Positions 42,567 through 51,988 of a stretch of DNA of 64,000 nucleotides are shown piece by piece. This DNA comes from JBDWFY01 sp965275915 (GTDB lineage Bacteria > Pseudomonadota > Alphaproteobacteria > Rhizobiales > Stappiaceae): assembly GCA_965275915.1 (NCBI GenBank), contig CBDHYI010000007.1, forward strand, positions 620,001 through 684,000. The letters are read 5' to 3'. A program made the translations under genes and the position numbers. The notes below the pieces were generated by a model, which did not search any database, was not told where the DNA came from, and saw only the letters and a list, made by a program, of their open reading frames with translations. How positions within the stretch are numbered: position 1 is the stretch's first letter; the number at the start of each line of letters is the position of its first letter.

Positions 42567-44351
42567 ATGTGTGTAAGAAGTGCGGTGTTAATCCTGCTCG
42601 CCTGTTTTGCCTTCACGGGCACGGCGATGGCTGAAACGCGTACGCTTAAGGTCTACAACACCCATACGGGTGAACGCGCCAAAATCACCTTCAAGAAAAA
42701 CGGTAAGTATATTGCCAGCGGACTGCGGGAAATGAACCGTTTTCTTCGGGACTGGCGCCGCAATGAAATCATCAAAATGGACCCCAAACTCTTTGACCTG
42801 ATTTGGGAAGTCTACAAGGAAAGCGGCTCGCGCGAATATATCCACGTCGTATCTGCCTATCGGTCGCCTGCAACCAACAATATGCTGCGCCGACGCTCAA
42901 AGGGCGTTGCCAAAACCAGTCAGCACACCAGGGGCAAGGCGATGGACTTCTACCTGCCCGACGTGAAACTGTCCAAATTGCGCGCAATCGGCCTTAAGAA
43001 ACACGCCGGCGGCGTCGGCTACTACCCCACGTCCCGCTCGCCATTCACTCATATGGACACGGGATCGGTTCGGCATTGGCCGCGCATGACCCGCAAGCAG
43101 TTGGCCCGGGTCTTTCCAAAGGGGGATACGATCCACGTGCCGACCGACGGCAAACCGCTGCCCGGCTATCAGCAGGCGCTTGCCAAAATCAAGCGCAACA
43201 AAGGCCGCCCGACCAGCCCGGTCATTCAGGTCGCCAGCGCGGAAAAGAAGGCGGTTACAAAGAAGAAGGCCGTTGCCAAAAACCAGCGTGACAATGACAA
43301 GCCGGAATCCGAAGAGTCAGGACCAGGCTTCTTTGCTTCCTTGTTCTCACGTGACAAAAGCAAAGAAGACACACAGCCCGAAACTCAGGTTGCCGCAGCT
43401 CAGCGCGCCCCGGGTGCGATCATAACCAGCGGCGAAACCACCCCGCTTCCCGGCGACAAAGCCGTCGAAACGCAAGTTGCGGTGGTGCCGCGCCTGAAAC
43501 CGAGTGACGGTACGCTCACCCTGGCAAGTGCCGACACAGTTGCCGAAACGGTTTCCTATTCAAATGCGGACCAGGAGGCGCTGGACCGGAAATTCGAAGC
43601 GGCGGCTCTGGCATTCACCCCCAAAGGAAAGCCCGGAGCCGTACCGCTGGGGCCCGTTGCCACACCGGCACCGGACGGCACACTGCCGCTTGGATCACCT
43701 TTCTCCAGAAGCCAGCCGCAACCCGTTGTTCTGGCAAGCACGTCGCCGGACAATCCAATCGATGCAATCGTCACAGCAACCGCAACGGCCAAACCTCAAT
43801 CACGGGTGACCGCACTGCCTCAGCCTTCTCCGGCTGTGCTGTCCTTCGCGGAGGCAACACCCTTGCCGGTACCGCAGCCTGCACCGAGCGGCTTCGTGAA
43901 ATTGCCCAAGGATGCACCCATTCGGCCTGACAAGGGCGTCCAGTTGGCGTCGCTGGGCAACACACCGGTGGGTATAGAGATCCCACAGGAGAAAGCTTCC
44001 AATCTCGCCGGGCAACTGGAACGCGCCGCTTTGAAGGAAGCCAGACATCACAAGGACGCAGAAGATCTGTTGCCGTCATATTCAGGCACGCTGCCGGCAT
44101 TTTCCGATCCCCTGGCCCTGTTTGCCGCCGCGCCGAACCTGGATTCGCGTGAATTGATGGACGGCCAGGTAACGACACGGATGCTGGTCTTTGCCAAGTT
44201 CAGCCATCCGGATATGCGGACGATTCCGCCGATGCTGTCTTCGCCGCAGCGGGTCCTGAAATCGTTCTTCTCCGAAAATACAAAGTTGCTGTCGACCAGC
44301 CAGTTCCGCGGTCCGTCAATTGTTTCTCTGCCGCTTGTCGAGGTCAGATAA
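42567..44351 (+). CDS. DUF882/YcbK family M15-type peptidase with long C-terminal extension
   Basis: A periplasmic protein of about 594 aa. After a signal peptide (residues 1-22, ending in TAMA), the DUF882 domain (about 25-185) carries zinc-ligand motifs SQHTRGKAMDFYLPD and HMDTG, as in D-alanyl-D-alanine carboxypeptidases of family M15, so it probably trims peptidoglycan. The remaining 400 residues are low-complexity Pro/Ala/Lys with no domain I recognise, ending in an ordered tail FRGPSIVSLPLVEVR. The start is uncertain: an in-frame ATG at 42450 adds 39 residues, and rhizobial homologues have part of that stretch. Confidence 0.82.
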   Translation: MCVRSAVLILLACFAFTGTAMAETRTLKVYNTHTGERAKITFKKNGKYIASGLREMNRFLRDWRRNEIIKMDPKLFDLIWEVYKESGSREYIHVVSAYRSPATNNMLRRRSKGVAKTSQHTRGKAMDFYLPDVKLSKLRAIGLKKHAGGVGYYPTSRSPFTHMDTGSVRHWPRMTRKQLARVFPKGDTIHVPTDGKPLPGYQQALAKIKRNKGRPTSPVIQVASAEKKAVTKKKAVAKNQRDNDKPESEESGPGFFASLFSRDKSKEDTQPETQVAAAQRAPGAIITSGETTPLPGDKAVETQVAVVPRLKPSDGTLTLASADTVAETVSYSNADQEALDRKFEAAALAFTPKGKPGAVPLGPVATPAPDGTLPLGSPFSRSQPQPVVLASTSPDNPIDAIVTATATAKPQSRVTALPQPSPAVLSFAEATPLPVPQPAPSGFVKLPKDAPIRPDKGVQLASLGNTPVGIEIPQEKASNLAGQLERAALKEARHHKDAEDLLPSYSGTLPAFSDPLALFAAAPNLDSRELMDGQVTTRMLVFAKFSHPDMRTIPPMLSSPQRVLKSFFSENTKLLSTSQFRGPSIVSLPLVEVR

Positions 44352-44397
44352 GAACGACTGAACGGGGCTGCGAACCCAATCAGCGCTGTCATACAAG

Positions 44398-44427
44398 AAA
44401 GCCCGCCGACTGACGACGGGCTTTTTG
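44398..44427 (+). terminator. Rho-independent terminator after the DUF882 gene
   Basis: Stem AAGCCCGCCG with GACGGGCTT (one interruption) and tail TTTTTGTTT. It lies 47 bases past the stop, facing the convergent gapR gene. Confidence 0.8.
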
Positions 44428-44532
44428 TTTGCATTTTCTCCGACCGATCGCCCGGCCGCAGGGAACCGCACAGGCCTTTCTTTTCATGCGCATCCTCGTC
44501 GTGAAGGTCATTCAACCTTCACGGGATGCACT

Positions 44533-44811
44533 CTATTCGGTGCTTTTTTCCTGCTCCGGTGCCGGACCGACCATTCCCAGCGCATGCATATAAAGATCCA
44601 GCACAGCCTCGTGCTCTTCACGCTCATGAGGTTCCTGTTTGCGCAGCCGAACAATCTGCCGCATCACTTTAACATCAAAGCCGGTACCCTTTGCCTCGGC
44701 GTACACATCCTTTATGTCGTCGGCTATCGCTTTTTTTTCTTCCTCAAGGCGCTCAATACGCTCAACGAACGACCGCAACTGATCAGCAGCAACCCCGCCG
44801 GTATCCACCAT
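44533..44811 (-). CDS. gapR: Nucleoid-associated protein GapR (DUF2312)
   Basis: GapR clamps overtwisted DNA ahead of replication and transcription and stimulates topoisomerases; it is essential or near-essential in Caulobacter. The 92-aa product is helical with the family blocks DQLRSFVERIERLEEEKKAI, YAEAKGTGFDVKVMRQIVRLRKQ and EHEAVLDLYMHALG. The frame continues to a GTG at 44835, but the ATG at 44811 has AAGGAA eight bases upstream and gives the usual length. Confidence 0.93.
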   Translation of the reverse strand: MVDTGGVAADQLRSFVERIERLEEEKKAIADDIKDVYAEAKGTGFDVKVMRQIVRLRKQEPHEREEHEAVLDLYMHALGMVGPAPEQEKSTE

Positions 44812-45019
44812 CGATATTCGTTCCTTATCACTCACAAAATCAGCCCTGTTGGGTGACAGACTCGCTCCGGAACGTCAACCGCTGCGCGACTCCGGACGAT
44901 CCGCCCGAGAAATACGGCGGGCAGGTGTGTTCAAAAAGTACCGATTGCCGAAGGCATTCGACGTTGTTGTCTGTGAAGAGGCGCCGCAAACCGGAAACGT
45001 CCGCAAGCTGTCGCCGATC

Positions 45020-45328
45020 TCAGTGATCCGACTTGTTTTTCTCAAATTCGGCTTCTTGTTCGGGTGTTGCCTCGGTCTGATACTTGTCTTTCCATTCACC
45101 GTAAGGCATGCCGTAAACGTGCTCCCGGGCATCCTCCTTGCTCACCGTCAATCCGGCGTCGCCAGCAGCTTCCGTGTACCAGTTCGACAGACAGTTCCGG
45201 CAAAAACCGGCCAAATTCATCATGTCGATGTTCTGCACATCCGTCCGCGCTTGCAAATGATCGACCAGCCGGCGGAATACGGCCGCTTCAAGAGCCTGAT
45301 TGGTTTGTTCGTCCAGTTTCTGAGGCAT
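45020..45328 (-). CDS. DUF1244 family protein
   Basis: A 102-aa protein of family DUF1244, widespread in alpha- and gammaproteobacteria with no assigned function. The conserved block NLAGFCRNCLSNWY (about residues 36-49) contains a CxxC pair suggestive of metal or redox chemistry. The rest is charged and helical. The ATG at 45328 has GGAAG upstream; a longer start at 45379 has an unconserved Cys-containing leader. It lies between gapR and hutG-like genes in the same direction. Confidence 0.8.
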   Translation of the reverse strand: MPQKLDEQTNQALEAAVFRRLVDHLQARTDVQNIDMMNLAGFCRNCLSNWYTEAAGDAGLTVSKEDAREHVYGMPYGEWKDKYQTEATPEQEAEFEKNKSDH

Positions 45329-45418
45329 AAAATCATCTTCCCTGTTGCAGACGCACAAGTGAGAACCGAAACTCCCCACCTGTTGCTCTCCCGATAACCA
45401 TATCGATCCATATAGGGA

Positions 45419-46255
45419 TCACCCGGCTCTCGATCCAAATTCCCGGATTTGATGAATATCCGGAAGCTTAAGCAGCCGTCTTAGAATTGGCGCAAGCCTT
45501 GCTGACCAGGCGGCGACGCCCGGGGGGTCGGCAATCAGATCCTGCCGAACCTCAAGCAGAGCATGCGCAAGACCCAGCCCCGTCCCGTGGCGATACATGG
45601 TGTCGTTCTTCAGCGCACCGTCATAGGGCTCATTATTGCCTACGACCAGATCGGGATCTTCCGCCAGGGCTTCTATCAGGGGTACCGCCAGGCGGGGATC
45701 CCTGTCCCACAGAACGCCCGCATGCCACGGACGCGGCCAGCCGCGCCAATTGGCGGTAAAGCTGTGAATGGAAACGATCACAGGGTCAGGCCCCGCTGAA
45801 GCCGCTTTTGCAATCGCATCGGCAACTGCCTGATGATATGGGCGATAAAATCGATCGAGCCTATATTCGACCTCGTCCCCGTCGACATGGGCATTACCGG
45901 GAACAATCGCGCCGTCGGAGAGCCGCATGACCAGCGTCGGATCGTCTTCCCCGCGGTTCGGATCAATCAGCAGCCTTGAAAAGGTCGTCATAATCGCCGG
46001 CGCGTTAAGTGCCGCCGCCAACGCCCGGGTCAGATCCGCCGTCCCGATATCATAACCGATATGTCGTGAAAGCTCGTTCTGCGGCAACCCCAGTGAACCG
46101 TATTTCTCCGGCAGGCCGTTAGACGCGTGGTCGCACAACAGGACAAGTCCGGACGACCAGTCGCCATCAATGGCTTCGACCGGCAGGAACGGATCGTCCG
46201 ACGCCGCCATAGTTCGATCCTCAGGAAGCGCTTCAAGCATGATATCTTCGTTCAT
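45419..46255 (-). CDS. N-formylglutamate amidohydrolase family protein
   Basis: Hydrolyses N-formylglutamate to glutamate and formate in some histidine degradation pathways. The 278-aa product has the family blocks LLCDHASNGLPEKYGSLG, HIGYDIGTADLT, TTFSRLLIDPNRG, VSIHSFTANWRG and NNEPYDG. No other hut gene is near, so the true substrate may be another formyl or acyl amino acid. The ATG at 46255 is chosen over a GTG five codons earlier. Together with DUF1244 and gapR it forms a leftward block, 316 bases from a divergent glycerate kinase. Confidence 0.87.
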   Translation of the reverse strand: MNEDIMLEALPEDRTMAASDDPFLPVEAIDGDWSSGLVLLCDHASNGLPEKYGSLGLPQNELSRHIGYDIGTADLTRALAAALNAPAIMTTFSRLLIDPNRGEDDPTLVMRLSDGAIVPGNAHVDGDEVEYRLDRFYRPYHQAVADAIAKAASAGPDPVIVSIHSFTANWRGWPRPWHAGVLWDRDPRLAVPLIEALAEDPDLVVGNNEPYDGALKNDTMYRHGTGLGLAHALLEVRQDLIADPPGVAAWSARLAPILRRLLKLPDIHQIREFGSRAG

Positions 46256-46571
46256 CCATGTCACCGTCACATGCCACAGAATGTCAACAAAAATCCATCA
46301 TTTTTTACCGCCTTGATTCAAGCTTTCGGGCGGCAAATTTCGTGGAAATCATTTGACAGCTAACGCCTCCATTTGTACCCTTTGCGTGTCGGAAATCACT
46401 GTCATATTCGTTTTGCTTTATGAACCGTTTTCGGCTTGACAACACTCATTAACTTGTGTCCAACACATGCGATTCGCACAGCAATCCTGACGCGAGATGG
46501 AGACCTGTAGCAAGTCCCTGTGTAAATGAACAGGTGCGGCGAAACCGGTCCTGTCAGTATTTGGAAGCGGA
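46256..46571. promoter_or_regulatory. 316-bp divergent region, amidohydrolase / glycerate kinase
   Basis: Holds promoters for both directions. A CTTGACA -35-like sequence at 46434-46440 faces the kinase, but a matching -10 is not evident. No gene is visible. Confidence 0.4.
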
Positions 46572-47900
46572 ATGACAGACAGTTCGAAACCGCTTGAAGA
46601 GTCACAAAGACGTATCTTGCTCGGTCTTTTTGACGAAGCCGTTTCAGCAGCAAAGCCTCAGGTGTGCCTGCCCCGCCATCTTCCCGTGCCACCGGACAAA
46701 GGCCGCGTGTTTTTATTCGCAGGCGGCAAAGCCGCGGGGGCGATGATGGAAGTGGCGGAGCGTATCTATCGCGAGGATTACGGGCTTGGGCCCGACCGAT
46801 TGCTCGGGCTGGCGATCACGCGTAACGGATACGGCCGACCCACCGGCTCGCTGCCGCTGATGGAAGCAGGACACCCCGTGCCGAACCGGGCCGGTGTTGA
46901 CGCGACCGGACGCCTTCTGGAGTTGGCTGAAACCGCGCGCGAGGAAGATCTGGTTGTCGTTCTGTTGTCCGGTGGCGCATCCGCAAACTGGATTGCGCCG
47001 ATTGACGGCGTCAGCCTGTCCGACAAGCAGGCGCTGACGAAAAAGCTGCTTCGCTCGGGTGCCGATATTGAAGAAATCAACATTATCAGAAAGCACCTTT
47101 CAGAGATTAAAGGCGGAAGATTGGCAAAAGCCGTCTATCCGGCCCGGCTGATTACTCTGGCAATTTCGGATGTTCCCGGTGACGATCCCTCAATCATTGC
47201 ATCCGGGCCGACGGTTGGCGATACCTCCACCCTGGCCGATGCCCGCGCCGTCCTGAACCGCTTCGTGCCGGATGCACCCGCCTGCATCCGGGAGGCGCTG
47301 GAGCACGAGATCAACGAATCCCCCGCGCCGGATGATCCCATCTTCGAGCATACCGATTACATCATGATCGCACGACCGGCGATGGCCCTGGAAGCGACCG
47401 CCTCATGCGCGGAAAAAGCTGGATATGAGCCGATTTTCCTGGGCGATGCGGTTGAAGGCGAAGCCCGGGACGTCGCTGCCGCTCATGCGAAGATGGCCAA
47501 GGAAATGGCTAAAGCCGGCCGGCGCGCCGTGTTGCTTTCCGGCGGTGAACTGACGGTGACGCTCAGGGGAGACGGCCGCGGCGGCCCGAACCAGGAGTAT
47601 GCCCTCGCCATGGCTCTTGCACTGGAAGGACACCCTCTCATTTCTGCCATTGCAGGAGATACGGATGGTACAGATGGCGGCAACGGGTCGCAGAGCGATC
47701 CGGCCGGAGCCCTCGTTGGCCCGTCAATTCTTACAAGGGCGGAGGCCCAAGGCCTTGATGCTGCCTCATTTTTGGCCAGAAACGATTCTACAGGCTTCTT
47801 TGAGAAAACCGGGGATTTGGTCGTCCCAGGCCCGACCTTTACCAACGTCAATGACTTTCGCGCCCTTGTCATTGACAAAGAGGGGTCGTTTTCGCGATAA
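46572..47900 (+). CDS. Glycerate 2-kinase (MOFRL type)
   Basis: Phosphorylates D-glycerate to 2-phosphoglycerate, feeding glycolysis. The 442-aa product has the N-terminal domain with FAGGKAAGAMMEVAERIY and LSGGASANWIAPIDG, and the C-terminal MOFRL domain with LLSGGELTVTLRGDGRGGPNQEYALAMAL and GDTDGTDG. Members are called GckA or TtuD. It stands upstream of DUF1036 and pyruvate kinase, so glycerate carbon may be channelled to pyruvate. Start has GGAAGCGG just upstream. Confidence 0.93.
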   Translation: MTDSSKPLEESQRRILLGLFDEAVSAAKPQVCLPRHLPVPPDKGRVFLFAGGKAAGAMMEVAERIYREDYGLGPDRLLGLAITRNGYGRPTGSLPLMEAGHPVPNRAGVDATGRLLELAETAREEDLVVVLLSGGASANWIAPIDGVSLSDKQALTKKLLRSGADIEEINIIRKHLSEIKGGRLAKAVYPARLITLAISDVPGDDPSIIASGPTVGDTSTLADARAVLNRFVPDAPACIREALEHEINESPAPDDPIFEHTDYIMIARPAMALEATASCAEKAGYEPIFLGDAVEGEARDVAAAHAKMAKEMAKAGRRAVLLSGGELTVTLRGDGRGGPNQEYALAMALALEGHPLISAIAGDTDGTDGGNGSQSDPAGALVGPSILTRAEAQGLDAASFLARNDSTGFFEKTGDLVVPGPTFTNVNDFRALVIDKEGSFSR

Positions 47901-47966
47901 CACACTGGAACTTGAGCGAAATTCGTGCGATCTGACAACAGCTGCCGGTCTTTTTGGGGTAAGGAC

Positions 47967-48425
47967 ATGAATAGGGGAAAATTACTGATGGCACGTGCCA
48001 TTTGTATGTTCGCTCTATCGATGTGCCTTCTGCCCTTGATTGGCGTCCAGCCCGCCCGGGCCGAGTTGCGGTTATGCAACAAAACGGACGCCCAGGTCGG
48101 TGTTGCGATCGGTTATCGCGATAAGGACGATTGGGCAACCGAAGGATGGTGGAACCTGCCGGCCAACGGTTGTGAAACACTTGTCCAAGGATCTCTTATT
48201 TCCCGCTATTACTATATCTACGCCATTGACTACGATAATGGCGGCGAATGGGGTGGCCGTGCCTTCATGTGCACGCGGGAAAAAGAGTTTACAATCAACG
48301 GCATAGCCGACTGTATCGCTCGTGGGTTCGAAAAAACCGGTTTTTTTGAAATTGACACGGGCGAACAAACGAGCTGGACGGTCCAGCTTACAGAGCCTGT
48401 GCAGCAGGGGACAGGCGGACGATGA
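47967..48425 (+). CDS. DUF1036 family exported protein
   Basis: A 152-aa protein with an N-terminal signal peptide (hydrophobic residues 10-28, AQPARA cleavage region) and a beta-rich domain with the family blocks LRLCNKTDAQVGVAIGYRDKD, GWWNLPANGCETLV, YYYIYAIDY and RAFMCTREKEFTINGIADC. The paired cysteines may form disulphides in the periplasm. Function unknown. Its stop overlaps the pyk start by four bases (ATGA), a linkage seen across Rhizobiales. A GGGGTAAGG site precedes the ATG. Confidence 0.85.
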   Translation: MNRGKLLMARAICMFALSMCLLPLIGVQPARAELRLCNKTDAQVGVAIGYRDKDDWATEGWWNLPANGCETLVQGSLISRYYYIYAIDYDNGGEWGGRAFMCTREKEFTINGIADCIARGFEKTGFFEIDTGEQTSWTVQLTEPVQQGTGGR

Positions 48426-49858
48426 GGCGCAACAGACGGGTCAAGATATTAGCAACGTTGGGCCCGTCATCATCCGATCAGGAGACGATCGAAAAACTCT
48501 TCAACGCAGGGGCGGACGTCTTTCGAATCAATATGAGCCATGCCGACCACGATCTGATGCGGTCGTTGGTGGAACGGATTCGAACTGTCGAAAAAAGCGT
48601 CCAGCGCCCGATCGCTATTTTAGCCGACCTTCAAGGTCCCAAGCTCCGACTCGGTCAGTTTGCCGACGGTCCTGTTCAGCTGGAAAACGACACCGAGTTC
48701 ACGCTCGATGATGACGAAACGCCTGGCGACGTAACACGCGTGCACCTGCCCCATCCGGAGATCCTGTCGGCACTGGAGCCCGGACACAGGCTTCTGCTGG
48801 ACGATGGCAAGGTGCAGCTCGTTGTCAATGAATGCAATGGGCACAGAGCCGTCACCACAGTCCAGGTTGGCGGAAAAATGTCCAACCGAAAAGGTGTCAG
48901 CGTGCCCGATACCACGCTCGGTGTCGGGGCCCTGACCGAGAAAGACCGCAAGGACCTGGACGCTGTCCTGGCCGCGGACGTTGACTGGATCGCCCTTTCC
49001 TTCATCCAGCGTCCGGACGACCTTGCCGAAGTACGCAAAGTCACGCGTGGCCGGGCCGGTATTCTTGCCAAGATCGAAAAACCGCAGGCGATCGAACGGC
49101 TGGACGAAATTATCGAGCTCTCGGACGCTCTCATGGTTGCCCGGGGTGACCTTGGCGTCGAAATGCCGCTTGAAAAAGTACCCGGACTTCAGAAACAGAT
49201 CACCAGGGCCTGCCGCCGCGCCGGCAAACCGGTCGTTATCGCCACACAGATGCTCGAGTCCATGATCGCATCGCCGGTGCCGACCCGGGCTGAAGTTTCG
49301 GATGTGGCAACAGCGGTGTTTGAGGGCGCGGATGCGGTTATGTTGTCAGCGGAATCCGCAGCAGGTGAATATCCTGTCGAGGCGGTCTCTACCATGAACA
49401 GCATCGCAGAAGAAGTGGAGCAGGATCCGAACCACCTTAATATCATGCATGCGCAGAGGACCGAGCCGGAAGCAACCGGCGCGGATGCAATCTCTGCGGC
49501 AGCGCGTCAGATCGCCGAAACCCTGAACCTTGCAGCCATCATCTGCTATACGACCTCCGGCGCCACCGGCCTTCGGGCAGCGCGCGAACGTCCCAACACG
49601 CCGGTCATTGCGATCTCGCCGGTCGTCTCGACGGCGCGGCGCCTGTCAATCGCATGGGGTCTCCATTGTGTCGTCAGTGAAGACGCCAACAGCGAAGAGG
49701 ATATGGTTGATCGCGCCTGCCGCCTCGCCTTTGGTAACGACTTTGCCAAGCCCGGCCAGCGGATCATCATCACTGCGGGTGTTCCTTTCGGCACTCCGGG
49801 TGCAACGAACATGCTGCGCATCGCCTTTGTCGGCAGTGACGGATTGGGCGGAATCTGA
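48422..49858 (+). CDS. pyk: Pyruvate kinase
   Basis: Makes pyruvate and ATP from phosphoenolpyruvate, the last step of glycolysis. The 478-aa product has KILATLGPSSSD at the N-terminus, FRINMSHAD, ADLQGPKLRLG, the active-site block GILAKIEKPQAIERLDEI and VARGDLGVEMPLEKV, and the C-terminal allosteric domain. It completes the glycolytic set with gap, pgk and fba at the left of the window. Translation is coupled to DUF1036. A bidirectional terminator follows. Confidence 0.97.
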   Translation: MRRNRRVKILATLGPSSSDQETIEKLFNAGADVFRINMSHADHDLMRSLVERIRTVEKSVQRPIAILADLQGPKLRLGQFADGPVQLENDTEFTLDDDETPGDVTRVHLPHPEILSALEPGHRLLLDDGKVQLVVNECNGHRAVTTVQVGGKMSNRKGVSVPDTTLGVGALTEKDRKDLDAVLAADVDWIALSFIQRPDDLAEVRKVTRGRAGILAKIEKPQAIERLDEIIELSDALMVARGDLGVEMPLEKVPGLQKQITRACRRAGKPVVIATQMLESMIASPVPTRAEVSDVATAVFEGADAVMLSAESAAGEYPVEAVSTMNSIAEEVEQDPNHLNIMHAQRTEPEATGADAISAAARQIAETLNLAAIICYTTSGATGLRAARERPNTPVIAISPVVSTARRLSIAWGLHCVVSEDANSEEDMVDRACRLAFGNDFAKPGQRIIITAGVPFGTPGATNMLRIAFVGSDGLGGI

Positions 49859-49893
49859 TCCGGAGAGTGTCGACGCAATACCGATTGAAAGAA

Positions 49894-49920
49894 CAAAAGG
49901 CGGCCTCTGCCGCCTTTTTA
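49894..49920. terminator. Bidirectional terminator between pyk and TPR gene
   Basis: Stem AAAAGGCGG/CCGCCTTTTT with a six-base loop, flanked by A- and T-runs on both sides. Confidence 0.87.
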
Positions 49921-49963
49921 CGTGTTCTATACTGCCGCTTTCGCGCTTACGTCTTCGGACGCA

Positions 49964-50662
49964 CTACAGTTCCTGGCCTTTAAGTTCCAGCTCAAGCTTG
50001 CCGACGGCCTCCTTGGCCGATTTCGATTGCGGGTGGATCTCAAGAACCTGCCGGTAAAGCTCCAAGGACGTCTGACGTTTGCCGAGCTGGTTCATGATGA
50101 GGGCAAGGCCCGACATGGCACCCCAATGGCGCGGTTCAAGCGCCAGAGTACGCTCGATGTCGACGATCGACGGACCGTAGGCTCCCTGGAGGTAAAAGAC
50201 TGTCGCCCGCCGGTTCCAGCCTTCCGCGTAGTCCGGTTTAAACCGGATAACGGCATCCAGAAGGTCCAATGCCAGCGCATAGTCCTTGCGCTGCATCGCC
50301 TCGCCGGCGCGTGACATCAGAAGATCGACGGTATCGCTGCCCGATTCAAGCCAGAGCTCGTTGATACGCCGGGCCACAAACCGAGCGGTCCGCTCGTTCT
50401 CGGCACTGTTCAACTTCCCGAAAAGCGTATCGAGATTATCTTCCGGACGCGGCAGATTGTTGTTGCGGGCGCTGAGACCGGAACCATCCTTGTCCTCAGC
50501 TTCCGGCTCTTGTTCCGGCTCCGGTGCAACATCGGGTTTCGGCTCAAGCGGCAGTTCATCCGGCGGCGGGGTTTCAAATCCCTGCGCGGACGCCGTGTCA
50601 GCCGCGCTCATCCAGGCAACGGATAGGGCAAAGCAAGCCGTCAGTGCAAAAATAAACCGCAT
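49964..50662 (-). CDS. Exported TPR-repeat protein
   Basis: A 232-aa protein with a signal peptide (MRFIFALTACFALSVAWMSAADTASAQ), a proline/acid-rich linker (about 28-62) and three or four tetratricopeptide repeats in the C-terminal half (for example KDYALALDLLDAVIRFKPDYAEGWNRRATV and YGPSIVDIERTLALEPRHWG). Likely a periplasmic interaction protein. It sits between pyk and rpmJ, both syntenic in Rhizobiales. The ATG at 50662 gives a clean signal peptide; the frame is open to 50698. Confidence 0.85.
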   Translation of the reverse strand: MRFIFALTACFALSVAWMSAADTASAQGFETPPPDELPLEPKPDVAPEPEQEPEAEDKDGSGLSARNNNLPRPEDNLDTLFGKLNSAENERTARFVARRINELWLESGSDTVDLLMSRAGEAMQRKDYALALDLLDAVIRFKPDYAEGWNRRATVFYLQGAYGPSIVDIERTLALEPRHWGAMSGLALIMNQLGKRQTSLELYRQVLEIHPQSKSAKEAVGKLELELKGQEL

Positions 50663-50804
50663 GCCGCTCAATATGGAACGGAGACATGCGGTCGTCAATT
50701 CTTGCGCGCAACAACGCGCTGGATATCACCGAATTGCTATCGGACCGTGACAGATAGGCCGCTACGACATGATGGCCCCATGCCGCCTGCCTTTCACGAA
50801 GCAA

Positions 50805-50930
50805 TCAGCCTTGACGGGCTTTGAAACGGGGATTTTTCTTATTGATGATGTAGACACGGCCCTTGCGGCGAACCATACGGTTGTCGCGATGGCGCTTCAT
50901 CAACGATTTGATCGAGTTCTTAATCTTCAT
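50805..50930 (-). CDS. rpmJ: 50S ribosomal protein L36, zinc-free form
   Basis: The 41-aa product (MKIKNSIKSLMKRHRDNRMV ... KARQG) matches the alphaproteobacterial L36, which lacks the cysteine/histidine zinc site of the classical form and has the longer YkgO-type layout. It lies in the 23S domain next to the sarcin-ricin region. The frame continues upstream, but residues before the ATG at 50930 are not L36. Like L31 here, it needs no zinc. Confidence 0.94.
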   Translation of the reverse strand: MKIKNSIKSLMKRHRDNRMVRRKGRVYIINKKNPRFKARQG

Positions 50931-51298
50931 GGTTCCAACGCCCGTTTCGGGATTATGTTCTGGAGGGCTCGCCCGGCACTCCGTCTGATTTAGGGATTCG
51001 GCAAGCCAACGTGCCTCAAACAAAACGAGCGCGCCTTTAAGCACGCTCGTATAGTGCGGCGGACAATACGTCCAGCCGTTCGGCTTGTCAATGTCCGTTT
51101 CGGTAAACGGGCGTTTGATCTTTACCATCGGCAAGCGACTTTTCAGGCACCGAAAATCCCACCATCCTTCGACAAAAGACCGTGAACCGGCCGACGGTCG
51201 GGATCACAATTGCATGGAGCACAGCGCAGTGTCTGGCACAGGACGGCATTCCATGCAAAAAGGGCGACCTTATTCTCGTCTATCTGAGCTTTCTCTTC

Positions 51299-51988
51299 AT
51301 GACCAAACCATCGATCAATCCGGCGACCGAGACCAATGAGAAGCTGATTGACATCATCCGTCGGACCAAAATCGATTTCCGTTTTTTGACGGAAGACCTC
51401 GAGTTCCGGCAGATGATCTGCGATGCAATCAAGCCGGAGCACGACATTCTCGACGTGGGAGAAGGTGCCCGGGAGTTTTACCCGCAGATCCGCTCCCGAT
51501 CCAAAATGACCTTGGATATCAACGATCATGGCGATTATCCGGACGTTCTGGGTGATATCTGCGGCACCATCGACACCACGTTCGACGAACGCTTCGACCA
51601 TGTGATCTGCCTCGCCATTCTGGAACATGTCTATGATCCGCTGGCTGCGGTCCGGAACCTCCATAAAATGACGAAACCGGGCGGCATTGTCAGTGCCTAC
51701 GTACCCTATCTCTTCCCCTATCACGCCCCGAAAGACCTCTCTTTTCAGGACTATTACCGCTTCTCCAAGGATGGCCTCAGCTACCTGTTCCGGGACTTCT
51801 CGGACGTGACGCTGTATCCCATCCGGGGACGCTACTCGACCGGCGGTCTGATCATGTTCGGCCGGGGCTGGAAACGAAAACTGGAAAAACGGCTGGGGAA
51901 GAAAATCAATTTCTTTCTGGATCGCTTTGCCGATGACGACCAGAACGTACGCCAGTGCAGCGGTTTTAACATCTGGGCGGTCAAGTAG
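51299..51988 (+). CDS. Class I SAM-dependent methyltransferase
   Basis: A 229-aa protein with the Rossmann-fold methyltransferase layout: motif I is ILDVGEGAREFYPQI (in place of the usual DVGCGxG), motif II MTLDINDHGDYPDV, motif IV FDHVICLAILEHVYDPLAAVRNLH, then MTKPGGIVSAYVPYLFPYHAP. The C-terminal DYYRFSKDGLSYLF block is typical of small methyltransferases in glycan or lipopolysaccharide loci. The substrate is unknown. The ATG at 51299 fits; the frame is open to 51182 without a better start. Sequence around it suggests an accessory region. Confidence 0.78.
   Translation: MTKPSINPATETNEKLIDIIRRTKIDFRFLTEDLEFRQMICDAIKPEHDILDVGEGAREFYPQIRSRSKMTLDINDHGDYPDVLGDICGTIDTTFDERFDHVICLAILEHVYDPLAAVRNLHKMTKPGGIVSAYVPYLFPYHAPKDLSFQDYYRFSKDGLSYLFRDFSDVTLYPIRGRYSTGGLIMFGRGWKRKLEKRLGKKINFFLDRFADDDQNVRQCSGFNIWAVK

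Noticed and set aside
44499..44524. Terminator for gapR (GTGAAGG/CCTTCAC hairpin)
   Set aside because: A seven-base stem is present but no T-tract follows on the gapR strand.
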